The translations under genes and the position numbers were made by a program. This document shows positions 1 to 10,736 of a DNA stretch of 64,000 nucleotides, one piece after another. Numbering within the stretch: the first letter of the stretch is position 1; each line of letters starts with the position of its first letter. The notes beneath the pieces are model-generated. The model saw only the letters and a program-made list of their open reading frames with translations, was not told where the DNA came from and did no database searches. The stretch lies in assembly GCA_963931865.1 (NCBI GenBank), contig OZ007507.1, positions 9,066,689 through 9,130,688 on the forward strand. The letters run 5' to 3'. The stretch is from Axinella damicornis (lineage: Eukaryota; Porifera; Demospongiae; Axinellida; Axinellidae).

Positions 1-1588
1 GATAATAGAACTACGTAGAAGGGATTGGAAACGCGCAAAAATTTTACGGGTAACCCTTGTCCTATGCTCGTTTCGGTTTGTGATGGCTTCGCGCACGAGC
101 GTGATAATGGCAACTAACCTTTTTTAGCAAAATGCCCCACCCAGTGTCAAAGTTCAGAGGAAACAGCGGTCACCAAAGACAGCCTACTTGTAGTAGCAGC
201 TGTCCAAGTGTCTGGGGCTTCAAAGAGTGGTTGTGCGAAGTTGTGAATACGGGTTTTTATGGGATGAATACGTTTTACTGAGGTGAGTTGTGTTTGTGTA
301 AGACTTCGTGTAAGTGCACCACTAATGGATTCGGTGGGGATAGGCTTGGCCTTAATGTTTACATGCCCTTATGGGATAAATTATGTTCATGTCACTGGGA
401 TTATTAGGCTATTGATTAAAATGTCGTGTAATTTCCCTGGGAAATCACATCTGTTTCCGTAGTTTTTTCCACAAACTGCTTCACTGTTTGTTAAATATTC
501 TGCATTGAGTAGGTCAGGTACTGTTTACCATGCGCCCTTAACCACATGATTTGTAGAAATGGGTTCAAGAAGATTGCGACGTAGGGCTTATAAAATTATG
601 TAATGAGCGGAAAAAAGCAAACCTAATGGCGGCCACCAAGAAGGGTAGTCTAGTTTTCTCATATACTTTCACTGCATTCTATTCCTGCAGATTGAACCCA
701 GGATAACTTCGTCTACATTAAGGGATTCACTCACTCTACCTTCAGAGAATGGGTGACTGTAACCGGCTGCTCAATGTCATTGGGTTTGCGTAAAATTTTG
801 CACAACCAGATAGACATTGAAGGGGATTATTGATCACTCCATTCTTCTGTAAGGTAGAGTGAGTGAATCCCTTAATGTAGACAAAGTTATCCTGGGTTCA
901 GTCTGCAGCAGCTGCGCAGGAACAGAATGCAGTGAATGCGTATGAGAAAACTGGACTATCCTTTTTGGCGGCCGCCACTAGGTTTATGCACAATCACATT
1001 TATAAGCCCTACATCGGAATCTTCTTGCACCCAATTCTACGAATCATGTGGTTAAGGGCACATGGTAAACAGCACCTGACCTACTCAATGCAGAATATTT
1101 AGCAAACAGTGAAACAGCTTGTGGAAAAAACTACACAAGGAGTTGTGATTTCCAAGGGAAATTACATGACATTTTAGTCAATAGCCTAATAATTCCAGTG
1201 GCATGAACCAAACTTACCCTACAAGGGCATTTAGACACCAAGTCCAGGTTGAACTTCACCCAATCCATAAGCACTACACTTATACAGTGTCTTATAAAAC
1301 TACACAAGCGCAACTTGCCTCTATTCAACTATAAAACTGCTTCGCACCTCTGCGCTTCAACCCTTGGAAGCCTTGGACAGCTGCTGGTACAAGTAGGCGG
1401 TCTGTGGTGACAGCTGTTTCCTTTGCACCTTGACACTGGGTGGGGCGTTTTGCCAAAAAAGGTTAGTTGGCATTATCATTCTGGTACGAAGCCATCACAG
1501 AACCGAAACGAGCATGCAATCAGCATAATGACGTAGTACCCGTAAAATTTTTGCGCGTTTCCAATCCCTTCTACGTAGTTCTATTATC
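1..1588. mobile_element. Long foldback (palindromic) element, arms ~0.75 kb
   Basis: The first ~740 bases return as an imperfect reverse complement in the second half. Bases 1-50 match 1539-1588, 361-450 match about 1140-1230, and 660-740 match about 853-945. A unique loop of about 100 bases lies near 745-850. No transposase frame is present. The right arm is followed by TA, which would fit a TA target site, but the left arm begins at the window edge, so the true end may lie outside. This is most simply a non-autonomous foldback DNA transposon. The short ORFs inside are not credible genes. Confidence 0.8.
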
Positions 1589-2370
1589 TATGGTTACACG
1601 GAAGTTGTATGAAATAATTATCAATAGGCAGGTTACGGAGAAAGATAAAGTGGGTGTGAAATAATGAGCGGAGAAAGCCTCTCTGGCCGGATGATAGATA
1701 TAAGTTCGCTCTATATAATTATGTTCACTGCAGTCAGCACTCATTAGTTGTTTGTGTGAATTGAAACAGAAGAACGACATAGACTCGGATGTCAGCTTCC
1801 ATATATAGCTGCAGTCATACCATAGTTGCCAACCGTCCTGGACTATAATTCCTGTACTGATGAGATGACAAGTTTTCGATGGAACAAACACTTCTGCTCA
1901 AATGGACCCCCCGGAACTAATATTTGAATGTACTGAAGTATAAGGACCCCTTGTGAAATACTTGGACTTGGACCCCCCCCCCCCCCCCCCCCCCATGAGT
2001 CCATTATGTTTCCAAGCCTTAATTGTTGATCCCCTGGAACGTATACTGCTGAAATATATGGACCCCCAGTTGTATAGGGCCGTGCAAAGCAACAGTTGGC
2101 TCCAGAAGCTTGAAGCGGCCGCGCGGGCGGGAGGTGTTGTCATAATGATCAAGAGCGCACAGAGCTCTGCTGCATGTTTACCGATTGCGACCTGTGCAGT
2201 ACAACTACAGTGCCTGAGCCTTCACAACAAGTAATGCGGCTGTTGATCCATCCAAGCTACCATGGAGAACAAACGCACGTTCACCTACGTTGGTTCGAAC
2301 GCAATTGAAATAATTATCAATAGGCAGGTTACGATAGGCAGTTTCTGAAAAGTTGCAAGTGCACATATTA
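1589..2370. other. Intergenic stretch with a 28 bp direct repeat and a C22 tract
   Basis: I see no gene here. A 28 base sequence at 1610-1637 recurs exactly at 2306-2333 in the same orientation. A run of 22 C lies at 1973-1994. The ORFs across the C run are low-complexity artefacts. Confidence 0.6.
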
Positions 2371-2640
2371 CAAGTAATAAAAAACATTAAAAATGTATCA
2401 GGATGTAGGGATACCAGAACGGCAAAAAGTAAGGAAACAAGAGGGATGATCGAACATAACAGTGAAGTATACAATCACCCCTACAGAGATCTTCTTCCAT
2501 ATATACATGTACAATGAAAAAAGATATGTAGGGGTGATTGTATACTTCACTGTTATGTTCGATCATCCCTCTCATTTCCTTACTTTTGCCGTTCTGGTAT
2601 CCCTACATCCTGATACATTTTTAATGTTTTTTATTACTTG
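2371..2640. mobile_element. Palindromic MITE, copy 1
   Basis: The stretch is a nearly perfect 270 bp palindrome. CAAGTAATAAAAAACATT at the left is the reverse complement of the right end, and the arms around GGGATACCAGAACGG and AACAGTGAAGTATACAATC pair as well. It has no coding capacity. A diverged second copy lies at 38388-38645, where the left arm has a long C tract. Confidence 0.85.
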
Positions 2641-3585
2641 TTTATGTAATTTTTGGGGGGGCAGCAGGCGCATGTTTGAGCTGAAGTTTGCTGCAGAAGT
2701 CAGTGACCTCACAGGCACCTGAGCAGTAGGTGTCCTTGCCTTGGTATGTGGACAATATTACTCAGGTATTACACTTCCAGCATTGGCTGAAGAATCAGGC
2801 CCGGGCATCTCAAGTCAACTGTTCCCTAGATGGATGACAAAGCCACTGAGTTCTCCCTGTCTGAAGACCATGGCATAGGCAGTTTATAGTAGGGACATTC
2901 ATATGGGTGTTGAGTAGTCACTAGTGTTGAGAGTTGAGATAGGCATTCACCCTGCTCACAGAATACAGTAGATAGGTAGCAATATAAGCTTAGCTAAATC
3001 ATGCGTACAGGGGCTAACCTCAGTCTTATAAAGTGTGCCTCGTTTGACAACACATCGGTCAACGCATCTTCCCCACTGTTTCTAATTCAGCGATCTTGAG
3101 TAATAATTACGTATCGTTGCTAAGTGATCGTTTAAGTGCACATGCGTACAAACGTGAAAATGGCGTGACAAATGAAGCATAGTTATTGAGTGGGCAGCTG
3201 CAGCCGCCTGGTGAACTTGGAGGTAGCGAAAAGGCGATGGGACGTTGCACTGCTCGGTTGAAAATGCTGCTGTTTCGTGCGAAAACCATCGTGACAGATT
3301 GAGGCAACGTTGAGCTAAGTTGTCTGAAGAAAGAAAGAAGAAGAAGAAAGAAATAAAAACAATTTGCCCGTTTTGCGAGTACCTGGTGAGGTACTTTCGC
3401 GATGGTTTTTCGCGATGCGAGGAGTCTTGTTGGTCATGAAAACACTCGAAGATGAACGGTATGTGGTTATAAAGGCTTATAAGTGTACCGTTTCTGAGAT
3501 TTGGAGAGATTTTTTTGTATTGGCATGTATTGCGTGTACGTCGTATCCCTACATACAGAGTCTACCGACTCTGTGATATGTACAC
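2641..3585. repeat. Duplicated module, copy 1 (partner 38646-40015)
   Basis: Several blocks match 38646-40015 in the same order and orientation. They include the block starting GCAGCAGGCGCATGTTTGAG, the block with TTCCAGCATTGGCTGAAGAA, the block with GCACTGCTCGG and GCTGCTGTTTCGTGCG, and the block with GTCTTGTTGGTCATGAAA and ACTCGAAGATGAACGG. Both copies follow a copy of the same palindromic MITE, so MITE and module were copied together. No long frame is conserved between the copies. It could be a duplicated non-coding region or part of a larger non-autonomous element. Confidence 0.8.
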
Positions 3586-3889
3586 GTAGGTGGAACTAAT
3601 TTTTCAAGGTAGGTCCAAAAATTTCATGGTTGTTTTGAAGAATTCGTTCTGGGGGGAACACATTTTACAGGGTTCAAATTTAACGTGACAGAACAACATC
3701 TTCCTCGAGCCTCACTCACACGGACAACGTCCCAATCTGGCGGAGAAGCAAGGCAGAGACCCACACAGAGCAGCCAGACAGTCTTTTGCATACATGACGC
3801 AATGACGTCATAATTATAAGTAGTGCTGTGTGCACAACACCGTATAGTTAAATGAATTCTGGTTAGAAAGAAAGAACCCTCAGCATATA
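3586..3889. other. No feature recognised
   Basis: There is no ORF, repeat or RNA here that I can support. Confidence 0.5.
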
Positions 3890-4712
3890 CAAGGGGGTGA
3901 CACTCCCATAGATAGAGCTGCTTATCAGCGTATCTTGACCCTATATACTAAGGAAGGGGTGGAGTCGCTACGCATTTTTCCGTATACTATGGTCTAGTCT
4001 TGTTCCCAGACCATTTTCGCACGCGGAGGGGGAAAATAGTCTGGTGAACGACCTATTCCGTTTTCATTCCTTGCGGTTTGCAAAAAAACGGTGACGTAGC
4101 TTTGTAGGAATGTAATGTCTGACATCACAAGAACTGTGGAGGTATCATAGCACACGATAACGCCGTCCTGAGGCAAAGGTTGTCTTCCTCGGAGGTTCCG
4201 AACACCAAGGAGAGAAGATCCGTGGAAAGAAATACCTCTGTCCGCGTTGGAGAGACACTGGAGCAATCTTACTGGCATTCAAACTTCCCACTGCCGATTG
4301 ACACGCTCATAAACACATTCCGACTGTTCACGAACTTTCTGACAGCCTTCTTGTGGTGTAGTTCACGTCTGCGTTGCCTAGTCTCCTGCACACCGCCTTG
4401 ATCGCTTAGCTTTCACGGTCGCCATTAATCCCATCTATGACGTCACTTTTCACCAACCAATCAAATTGCTCCGCCAACATTCCGGCAGAGAGAACCAAAA
4501 TGGAACATTCCGTTCAACAGACTATTTTTCCTTCCTGCGAATGGGAACGAGACTATTGGCGGTCAAGCGGTCAACGGCTGTAATACAGCGCAGTCAAACA
4601 GTCAAGAGTCTGCGATGCGGTCAAGTGGTCAAGCAGCAAAAATGACGGTCAAGATTTCTTAATCCCGGTCACAGCTGTAGGTAACTACGGTGTCTCTGGG
4701 AGTGTCACCCCC
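3890..4712. mobile_element. Nested TIR elements
   Basis: The outer ends are inverted: CAAGGGGGTGACACTCCCA near 3893-3911 and TGGGAGTGTCACCCCCCTTG near 4692-4712. Inside, about 3991-4557, a second pair of ends of roughly 60 bases is inverted (TAGTCTTGTTCCCAGACC and CGAATGGGAACGAGACTA). No transposase is present. The inner ends resemble the TTCCCAG hairpins found elsewhere in the window. Confidence 0.6.
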
Positions 4713-5101
4713 CTTGCAGTATGACCCAACCAACCGAGAGGACAATTGAAATAGCACTCACCAGCAGACCCAGCACTTTAACCACGATACATAAACCTCG
4801 CAGAGGTTTACTATCTATGCACTCACCATCTCTGCGCACGTCATACAGAGACTCTCCATCTCTGATGTCTCCAGTTCGTTAGCATCGTCAGGGTTCAACT
4901 CCCGGAATAAAGGCTTACCAGCCTTGACTGAGGGACTATGAACGTCAGTGGCAGCTCGGGTTTCTCCGACACGACTCATCATGTTCGCACAGCACTAGCC
5001 TCGTTCCCAGGCCCGAGATCGAGAACGAGGCTAGCGCCTATAGCACAGCACTCCACATTCCAACTTCCGGGCCTGCCTCTCGCCACACCCACTTTACTTA
5101 G
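4713..5101. other. Intergenic, with TTCCCAG hairpin 4995-5034
   Basis: A 40 base hairpin with CTAGCCTCGTTC arms sits at 4995-5034. It belongs to a short palindrome family repeated across the window. A sequence near 4893 (GGGTTCAACTCCCGG) resembles a Pol III B box, but no tRNA fold is visible. Confidence 0.5.
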
Positions 5102-5167
5102 CTCTCATCTTAGAGGCGCATGCGTCAAAACCACAATAGACGCAATGGGTGGGGCCAGGCAACAGAG
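5102..5167 (-). repeat. Split direct repeat B2 (3' end of Ngaro-like element)
   Basis: These 66 bases starting CTCTCATCTTAGAGGCGCAT are the same as 5847-5912 (B1). B2 marks the outer 3' end of the element. Confidence 0.9.
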
Positions 5168-5662
5168 AGAGCCGGCAAAGCATGAAAGTGCCCAACAACA
5201 ACAGTACAACACCACAGTACAACACCACAGTACAACACGACAGCACTAGCACGCCAAACCTACAGCACAACACAACATGCAGCAAACTTCAATGCAAATC
5301 AAACAAATTGGGATGGGCCAGCAATAATAAAGGTGGGCACAGTTAATTTAGAGTGCAGGGCCAGTGCACTCAGGGGAAAAAACCTCCACACACCCAAAAA
5401 ACCTTGACAGCAAGGAAAAACAGTGAGGGAGGAAAAAACCCAACCGAAAACATCCCAGCGCAGAGGTCAATACAATCAACCAAATAGACATGCATGCAGC
5501 AAAACCAAGTCCAGACAACTGGTGTCTCCAAGTAGCTCCCAAAGCCACCATGAATGGTAGAACGCACAGGTTCCAAGTAGCTCCCAAAATCCACAACAGA
5601 TACCTCGCATAGGTACCTCGGCAGGAGAGAAAATAAAATTGCATGACTAAACATAGCCAAAG

Positions 5663-5846
5663 AATGAAACAAGACAGCTTTGCACGGCTGGAAATTGCCG
5701 AGAGAATGACAAACACACATGCTTACCCCCTTTAAATAACCCGCCATCGACACCTGCTCACAGCCATATGCGCATGCGTACACCATGCAACGATGAGAGC
5801 GTATTTTCTTTCTAATTCGCTTCACTCAAACGACAGAAAAATACAT
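5663..5846 (-). repeat. Split direct repeat A2
   Basis: These 184 bases match A1 at 10737-10920 and abut B1 directly at 5846/5847, as expected if element ends join in a circle. Confidence 0.9.
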
Positions 5847-5912
5847 CTCTCATCTTAGAGGCGCATGCGTCAAAACCACAATAGACGCAATGGGTGGGGC
5901 CAGGCAACAGAG
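5847..5912 (-). repeat. Split direct repeat B1
   Basis: This is the inner copy of B2. It lies 39 bp beyond the stop of the recombinase ORF. Confidence 0.9.
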
Positions 5913-5950
5913 GCTACAACAAGAGGGAATGAATAGGCAAATGATACCCG

Positions 5951-7018
5951 TTACAAACCAAGAGAACGTGACACTAACAATCTATCCTGCAACTTGTCCT
6001 TAACATACCCATCCTTGGCATTCTCACTCCTCCAACGTCCGTGCCGTTTAAACAACCTGTCTGGCACACCAGCCTGAGCAGCGGCTGAAGCCCCACCGGA
6101 ACGGAGGCTGTGGACACCAAACTGATGTTTATCTAGACCAATGGCCTCCAACTTCTCTAGCACAAGTTCCCTGACACGGGTATAGGAGAGACCACCAGAG
6201 ACACGAAGCTTGGAACCATTCCTAGTGTGCAAAATGCCTCTGAACAGGCATTCGTCGGAACGAGCGGATGCCGCCATACACATGTATCTCTCCAACATGG
6301 CTACAGGGCAACACTTTGTGTTAGTACGAGCAACCACAACCCAGGCACCATCTCGATACTGGTCAGTCTTGCTAGACTCAATGAAGAGCTCCATGTGATC
6401 TGCGTAAATCCAAACATCACACTCCTTCATCTTGGCAAGCTCGTCAAAACGAAAAAACCCAGCATAACCCAGGAGGCAAAATGCAATGGTCCGGATATCG
6501 GACAGAGAGGCACTGGGGCCAGCAAAGGTATCAACCAGCTTAGCCAAAATGTCAGGTGTAAATGGCTCCTTCTTATGAGTCTGATGGGCCAGGATCCTTT
6601 TAGATGCAGCAAGCACCTGCCTGACCAAAGGGTGCTCAGTAGGATCTACCACCGTTGACAACTGATGGACCCAAGACAATGCACTAACTGCTTCCACTAC
6701 TGGGCCACTGGTCTTCGATTTGTTAATCAAATAGGACATATATAGGGCCACATGGAAAGGTTTAGCCGGAAAAACCTGAATCTCGAGCTTATCGGAAGCC
6801 CATTTCTTCCATCGGAGGAATGCCCCACTGTATTTCTTAACAGTGGAGGGTGCTTTCCCACGTAGCACTAAAGCAGGTAGGGAATTGGCAAGCTCCTTCA
6901 GCCGCTCATCTTGGAGATTATCCCCCTCCTTCCATACTCCAACACGAAATATGTCTGAAGTGATAAGGAGGAACAACATCAATAACCAAGGAAAAACTCC
7001 CCTTATCCCCCTAACCAA
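5951..7018 (-). CDS. Tyrosine recombinase of Ngaro/DIRS element
   Basis: The 355 aa ORF is a lambda-integrase-like tyrosine recombinase that would insert the circular cDNA of the element. A SAM-like core-binding region starts around residue 45 (STVKKYSGAFLRWKKWA). The catalytic set is visible: Arg in GFFRFDEL, the HSLR box in HSLRSGGASAAAQAG, His in KRHGRW and the nucleophile Tyr in DGYVKD. The first ~22 residues are unusually hydrophobic. They are preceded on the minus strand by pyrimidine-rich sequence ending TCCTTATCACTTCAG at about 6955, a good 3' splice site. The ORF may therefore be expressed from spliced RNA starting near 6954, with the listed ATG unused. That last point is inference. 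Confidence 0.9.
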   Translation of the reverse strand: MVRGIRGVFPWLLMLFLLITSDIFRVGVWKEGDNLQDERLKELANSLPALVLRGKAPSTVKKYSGAFLRWKKWASDKLEIQVFPAKPFHVALYMSYLINKSKTSGPVVEAVSALSWVHQLSTVVDPTEHPLVRQVLAASKRILAHQTHKKEPFTPDILAKLVDTFAGPSASLSDIRTIAFCLLGYAGFFRFDELAKMKECDVWIYADHMELFIESSKTDQYRDGAWVVVARTNTKCCPVAMLERYMCMAASARSDECLFRGILHTRNGSKLRVSGGLSYTRVRELVLEKLEAIGLDKHQFGVHSLRSGGASAAAQAGVPDRLFKRHGRWRSENAKDGYVKDKLQDRLLVSRSLGL

Positions 7019-7239
7019 GGGACAGAACGAAACTAGATCAGACCACCAAGGTCATCAAAATCGGACCAAGCTACAATAGGCCAAATGAGCCCCAAGGTCA
7101 CACTGGGACCTTATCAGGGTACTAGCTACGTATAGATAACGTAGCACTGTAAGTGTGCACCAAGGCAACCCAATAGTGCAAAACGACCATCGAGGCCACA
7201 CATGCATATGATCACCAACATGCAATGTAAACCAGGCCA

Positions 7240-7645
7240 TGAGGGCCCACAATGTCACCACTCTGGTGAACAACAGGCCCCAAGGCCCCATGTGTAACAG
7301 GCCACCAAGGCCATACTGGTAAACAGGCCACCGAGGCCACAACTGTGAACTGGCCACCAAAGCCACACTCAACGTGAACAGGCCACCGAGGCCACACTTA
7401 AAGTGCACAGGCCACCGAGGCCACACTTAAAGTGCACAGGCCACCGAGGCCACACTTAAAGTGCACAGGCCACCGAGGCCACACTAAAGTGTACAGGCCA
7501 CCGAGGCCACACTTAAAGTGCACAGGCCACCGAGGCCAACTTAATATGCACAGACCACCGAGGCCAATTTAATGTGCACAGGCCACCGAGGCCACCAGGT
7601 GAACAGGCCACCGAGGCTACACCTGAACAGGCCACCAAGGCCAAT
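7240..7645. repeat. GGCCACCGAGGCC minisatellite inside the Ngaro-like element
   Basis: Units of roughly 25-29 bases, core CAGGCCACCGAGGCCACACT, are repeated more than ten times with decay towards both edges. They fill the gap between the RT ORF and the recombinase ORF. The core GGCC-N5-GGCC is itself a short inverted repeat. The minus-strand ORFs over the array are repeat translations, not genes. Confidence 0.9.
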
Positions 7646-7748
7646 TAACAACTCTTCAACCTAAAGTAATTGGGTTTGAGCCAGATCGTAATAGCTACCA
7701 TAAACCATCTGGATGCACCAATGGTATAATAATAGCGAGACAACAACA

Positions 7749-9911
7749 TTATACACACACATCAGACACACAAAATCCAGTTTTGACTGTTCTAGGTCCA
7801 ACCGAAAAATCCACATGGAGGCACAATATTGAGGAACCAGGCTGCATAGCACTGGCAATATTAGAGCCACTGCGACCAGGTAAAAGCAAACCATCATAGT
7901 AGACGATAGCACACCAACACTGAACAAAAGGTGCTAAATGGCAGCCATCGGGGCTAATCAACGGCCAGTGTGGCGCTGATTTCCATGCTGGGACAACCAA
8001 GGTACCTCTTGCGCCACATGACTCAGCATGTAGTAACGTACGGCAGACTAGAGACTGTGGAGGAACCCACCAGTTGACCTCTCCAGACCAGGATCTGGTA
8101 AATGTATCAACAGCTTCACAGTGAGGATCCCAGCACCGGCTATCAAAGCGTTCAAGCTGCGTATTATAAAACGAGGCAAATCGATCAATCGTGTGAGGAC
8201 CCCACATAGCATCCAGCTGGCAAAATACCACCGGGCACAACTGCCAGTCATCATAGTCAACAATGCGGCTCAAGAAATCAGCCCTGTCATTAAGGGTTCT
8301 AGGGATCCATGCAACATCCAGTCTGATATTATGTGCAAGGCATACTTCGAAAATGCTCATTGCTCCATCCTGTAGATGCTGCCTACGACTACCAGACTGA
8401 ACAATCCTGACTACATTCTGGTTGTCAGTAAACCATTTAACTCTATGGCCTGCTAACTTCACAGCAAAGGATCGAAGCACTTGATCCACAGCTTTCAGCT
8501 CTCTCCAAGTGGAGCTCTGCTTAGATTCCACAAGCGACCACTGGCCATGGGCAACCTCACGGCCTAACTCAATCACATAGCCACCATAACCAGTAGCACT
8601 GGCATCAGAAAACACCACGCGAGTAGCTCCTGTGGAAAACCAAATGGGCTGACCATTGAGAGAATGCATGTTCTGGTTCCAAAACTGAAGCTCCTGACGA
8701 GCCTCTTCAGACAGCATAACCAGACCTGACCAAGACCACCGCTCCTCAATGACTTGGTAAAGTGCTCGAGTGCGGAGCCTGGCCACTGGGCCTATTGCAC
8801 GGCCCATGGCAATGATCTGACCAACAACACTAGCAACAGCTCTAACAGGACAGCCACCCAATTGTGGAATACTACGAATAGCATTGCAGAGCTTAACGAT
8901 CTTACAACTAGGCACAGCAAAAGATCCTTCAATGAGGTCAATAATAAACCCAAGCCATTCCCCTAACTGCACTGGGTCAAGCTGTGACTTGCGCAAATTC
9001 AGCAACAACCCTGCATGCTGCAGGTCACCTACGATCAAATCACGAGCGACAATGCACTCAATGAATGAAGGCGCCACACATATGCCATCATCTATGTAGA
9101 CGATGGCCCTTAGCCCTGCAGCTCTCCAGCGCTTCACTAAAGGACGCAGTAGCTTTGTAAAAACATAGCATGCTGTAGCCAAACCGAATGGGAGGACACG
9201 AAAAGTGTACCATCTCCGGGAAGAGCCCGATGACCATGAAAAACCCAGGTAAGTCCAGAATTCACTGTTGATGTCTACGTGGTGGTACCCTGACTTCAGG
9301 TCAAATGTGAAAAAATACTCCCCACGTTTAAACAGCTGTGGTACAAGCTCTAGACCTTCGTATTTGAACTTTTCCTTCCAGAGAAACTGGTTGACATGAC
9401 GGAGATCAAGAACTAAGCGAAGCTTGCCTTTGGAATTGGACACCACTTGCAATGGGCTACATACAGCTGGGCAATCCTTTACTTCCACTACACATCTATC
9501 CCGAAGCAGCTCTGCAATAGCCCTTTCCACAAAAAGAGCATTATGTACAGCTGAAGGGTGGTTGAACTGGAAAATAGGATCAGGGGTAGCATAGAATGGC
9601 AAACGATACCCTTCGGTAACAATGCCTGCAACAAACTTGGAAACTTCCAGCTGCTCTAACCAAAATGACGCCCTCTCTTTGATGCGGCCTTGCACTGAAA
9701 CTGGTAATGCCATCTCGATTGAGTCAAGGGGACCATCTGGCAGTGTAGCACTAATGCTGGCATTAACTTCCTCAGAATGCTTAGATGCAACACAGGGGCA
9801 AGGATGGACACCACAAGGCATCTTGACAGGTGGATCTAAACAGTGCAACATGAGAAAGACACAAACACTATGTATAAACAATTGATGCACCTGCACAAAC
9901 TCACAATGCAA
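7749..9911 (-). CDS. Reverse transcriptase / RNase H polyprotein of Ngaro/DIRS element
   Basis: The 720 aa ORF copies element RNA into DNA. The RT domain spans about residues 120-330, with LRLVLDLRHVN, FFTFDLKSGYHHVDI, LPFGLATACYVFTK and the catalytic YIDDG box. RNase H follows at about 430-560 (VVFSDASATGYGGYV, WRELKAVDQVL, WFTDNQNVVRIV, NDRADFLSR). The C-terminal DDW...DRFAS...GTLVVPAW region is characteristic of DIRS/Ngaro RTs. The true start may be the later Met at about residue 31 (MPCGVHPC), since upstream residues look unstructured. The ORF begins 61 bases after the gag stop in another frame. The last ~60 residues may lie beyond a splice donor. No disabling mutation is visible. Confidence 0.93.
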   Translation of the reverse strand: MHCEFVQVHQLFIHSVCVFLMLHCLDPPVKMPCGVHPCPCVASKHSEEVNASISATLPDGPLDSIEMALPVSVQGRIKERASFWLEQLEVSKFVAGIVTEGYRLPFYATPDPIFQFNHPSAVHNALFVERAIAELLRDRCVVEVKDCPAVCSPLQVVSNSKGKLRLVLDLRHVNQFLWKEKFKYEGLELVPQLFKRGEYFFTFDLKSGYHHVDINSEFWTYLGFSWSSGSSRRWYTFRVLPFGLATACYVFTKLLRPLVKRWRAAGLRAIVYIDDGICVAPSFIECIVARDLIVGDLQHAGLLLNLRKSQLDPVQLGEWLGFIIDLIEGSFAVPSCKIVKLCNAIRSIPQLGGCPVRAVASVVGQIIAMGRAIGPVARLRTRALYQVIEERWSWSGLVMLSEEARQELQFWNQNMHSLNGQPIWFSTGATRVVFSDASATGYGGYVIELGREVAHGQWSLVESKQSSTWRELKAVDQVLRSFAVKLAGHRVKWFTDNQNVVRIVQSGSRRQHLQDGAMSIFEVCLAHNIRLDVAWIPRTLNDRADFLSRIVDYDDWQLCPVVFCQLDAMWGPHTIDRFASFYNTQLERFDSRCWDPHCEAVDTFTRSWSGEVNWWVPPQSLVCRTLLHAESCGARGTLVVPAWKSAPHWPLISPDGCHLAPFVQCWCAIVYYDGLLLPGRSGSNIASAMQPGSSILCLHVDFSVGPRTVKTGFCVSDVCV

Positions 9912-9972
9912 GAACAGGAACTACTAAGCAGACATTGCCAACCCTACACTATGGATACACATAATACACAGT

Positions 9973-10707
9973 TCACTTGGAGCCAATAGAGCCAGAGCCC
10001 TGGAGCAGTGGACAGAACCTACGAAAATGCCCCTCCTTTCCACACTGAAAGCAAGGCCCAACAGGGCGGGAAACTGTAGGTCTGTTAGCAGAAGACAGAA
10101 CAACACCAGAAGGCAGAAGCTGCACTTGAGGAGTAACTGAGGCTGGATGCTGCCCAACTGTAGCAGGCTTTCTACTGGAGACCGTAGCCCTTCTCTTACC
10201 CAACTTGGTATTGGAATTGCCCTTTATCTTTCTGGCAGCCCTCTGCTCCGCCTTGAAAAGGCGCTTTTCATCATCGCTATTATCCGCCAGCTCGTCCTCC
10301 ATATACTCCTCCACAGTCACCCAACCGTGGTCGGACCTATCTGCAATTCTAATCAACTTTTGCCTTTCGGCAATGAGCTTCTCACCTTCCTTTAGCGCCG
10401 TAGCAGCCTTGTCCACAGCCGGGGGTGTCTTCTCCAGAGCCGCCTGCGCCTCCTTGACCTTGTCCTCCATCCGACAATTGAACTTGAACTGCTTCTCGTT
10501 CCCTTTCTTTCGGAAAACCGGCTGGGCGTCGACCCGCAGCTTCTTCGCCAAACGTTCGTTCGCCTCTCCATGTTCCTCCACAAGTTCCCGTTTCAGCTGA
10601 GCCATCTTCTGCTCTATGGCAGTTTCAGTGTCTTCCTTTAAGCTGCTGATGGCCGCCATAAGCTGCTGAAATTGCGACGAAGAGACGCTGTCGCCGCCGT
10701 TGGCCAT
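9973..10707 (-). CDS. Gag-like nucleocapsid protein of Ngaro/DIRS element
   Basis: The 244 aa protein starts at MANGGDSVSSS. The open frame extends 64 codons upstream, but that part lies in repeat A1 and is shared with A2, so it is leader. The protein has a coiled-coil-like, charged N-terminal half (SSLKEDTETAIEQKMAQLKR), a second helical region (about residues 85-150) and a basic linker. One CCHC zinc knuckle, CFQCGKEGHFRRFC, sits near the C-terminus. Knuckles of this kind bind RNA in retroelement particles. The order gag-RT-YR supports the assignment. Confidence 0.88.
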   Translation of the reverse strand: MANGGDSVSSSQFQQLMAAISSLKEDTETAIEQKMAQLKRELVEEHGEANERLAKKLRVDAQPVFRKKGNEKQFKFNCRMEDKVKEAQAALEKTPPAVDKAATALKEGEKLIAERQKLIRIADRSDHGWVTVEEYMEDELADNSDDEKRLFKAEQRAARKIKGNSNTKLGKRRATVSSRKPATVGQHPASVTPQVQLLPSGVVLSSANRPTVSRPVGPCFQCGKEGHFRRFCPLLQGSGSIGSK

Positions 10708-10736
10708 GAGGAATGATACTGAGCCGAACTTTGAGT

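Noticed and set aside
5370..5825. 151 aa minus ORF beginning MKRIRKKIRSHR
   Set aside because: Its start lies in repeat A2 and is shared with the leader before gag; the rest is terminal non-coding sequence of the Ngaro-like element.
7055..7426. ORFs rich in MWPRWPVH repeats
   Set aside because: They translate the GGCCACCGAGGCC minisatellite; no independent coding sign.
7240..7645. CRISPR-like array
   Set aside because: Repeats are contiguous and degenerate without unique spacers, and the genome is eukaryotic.
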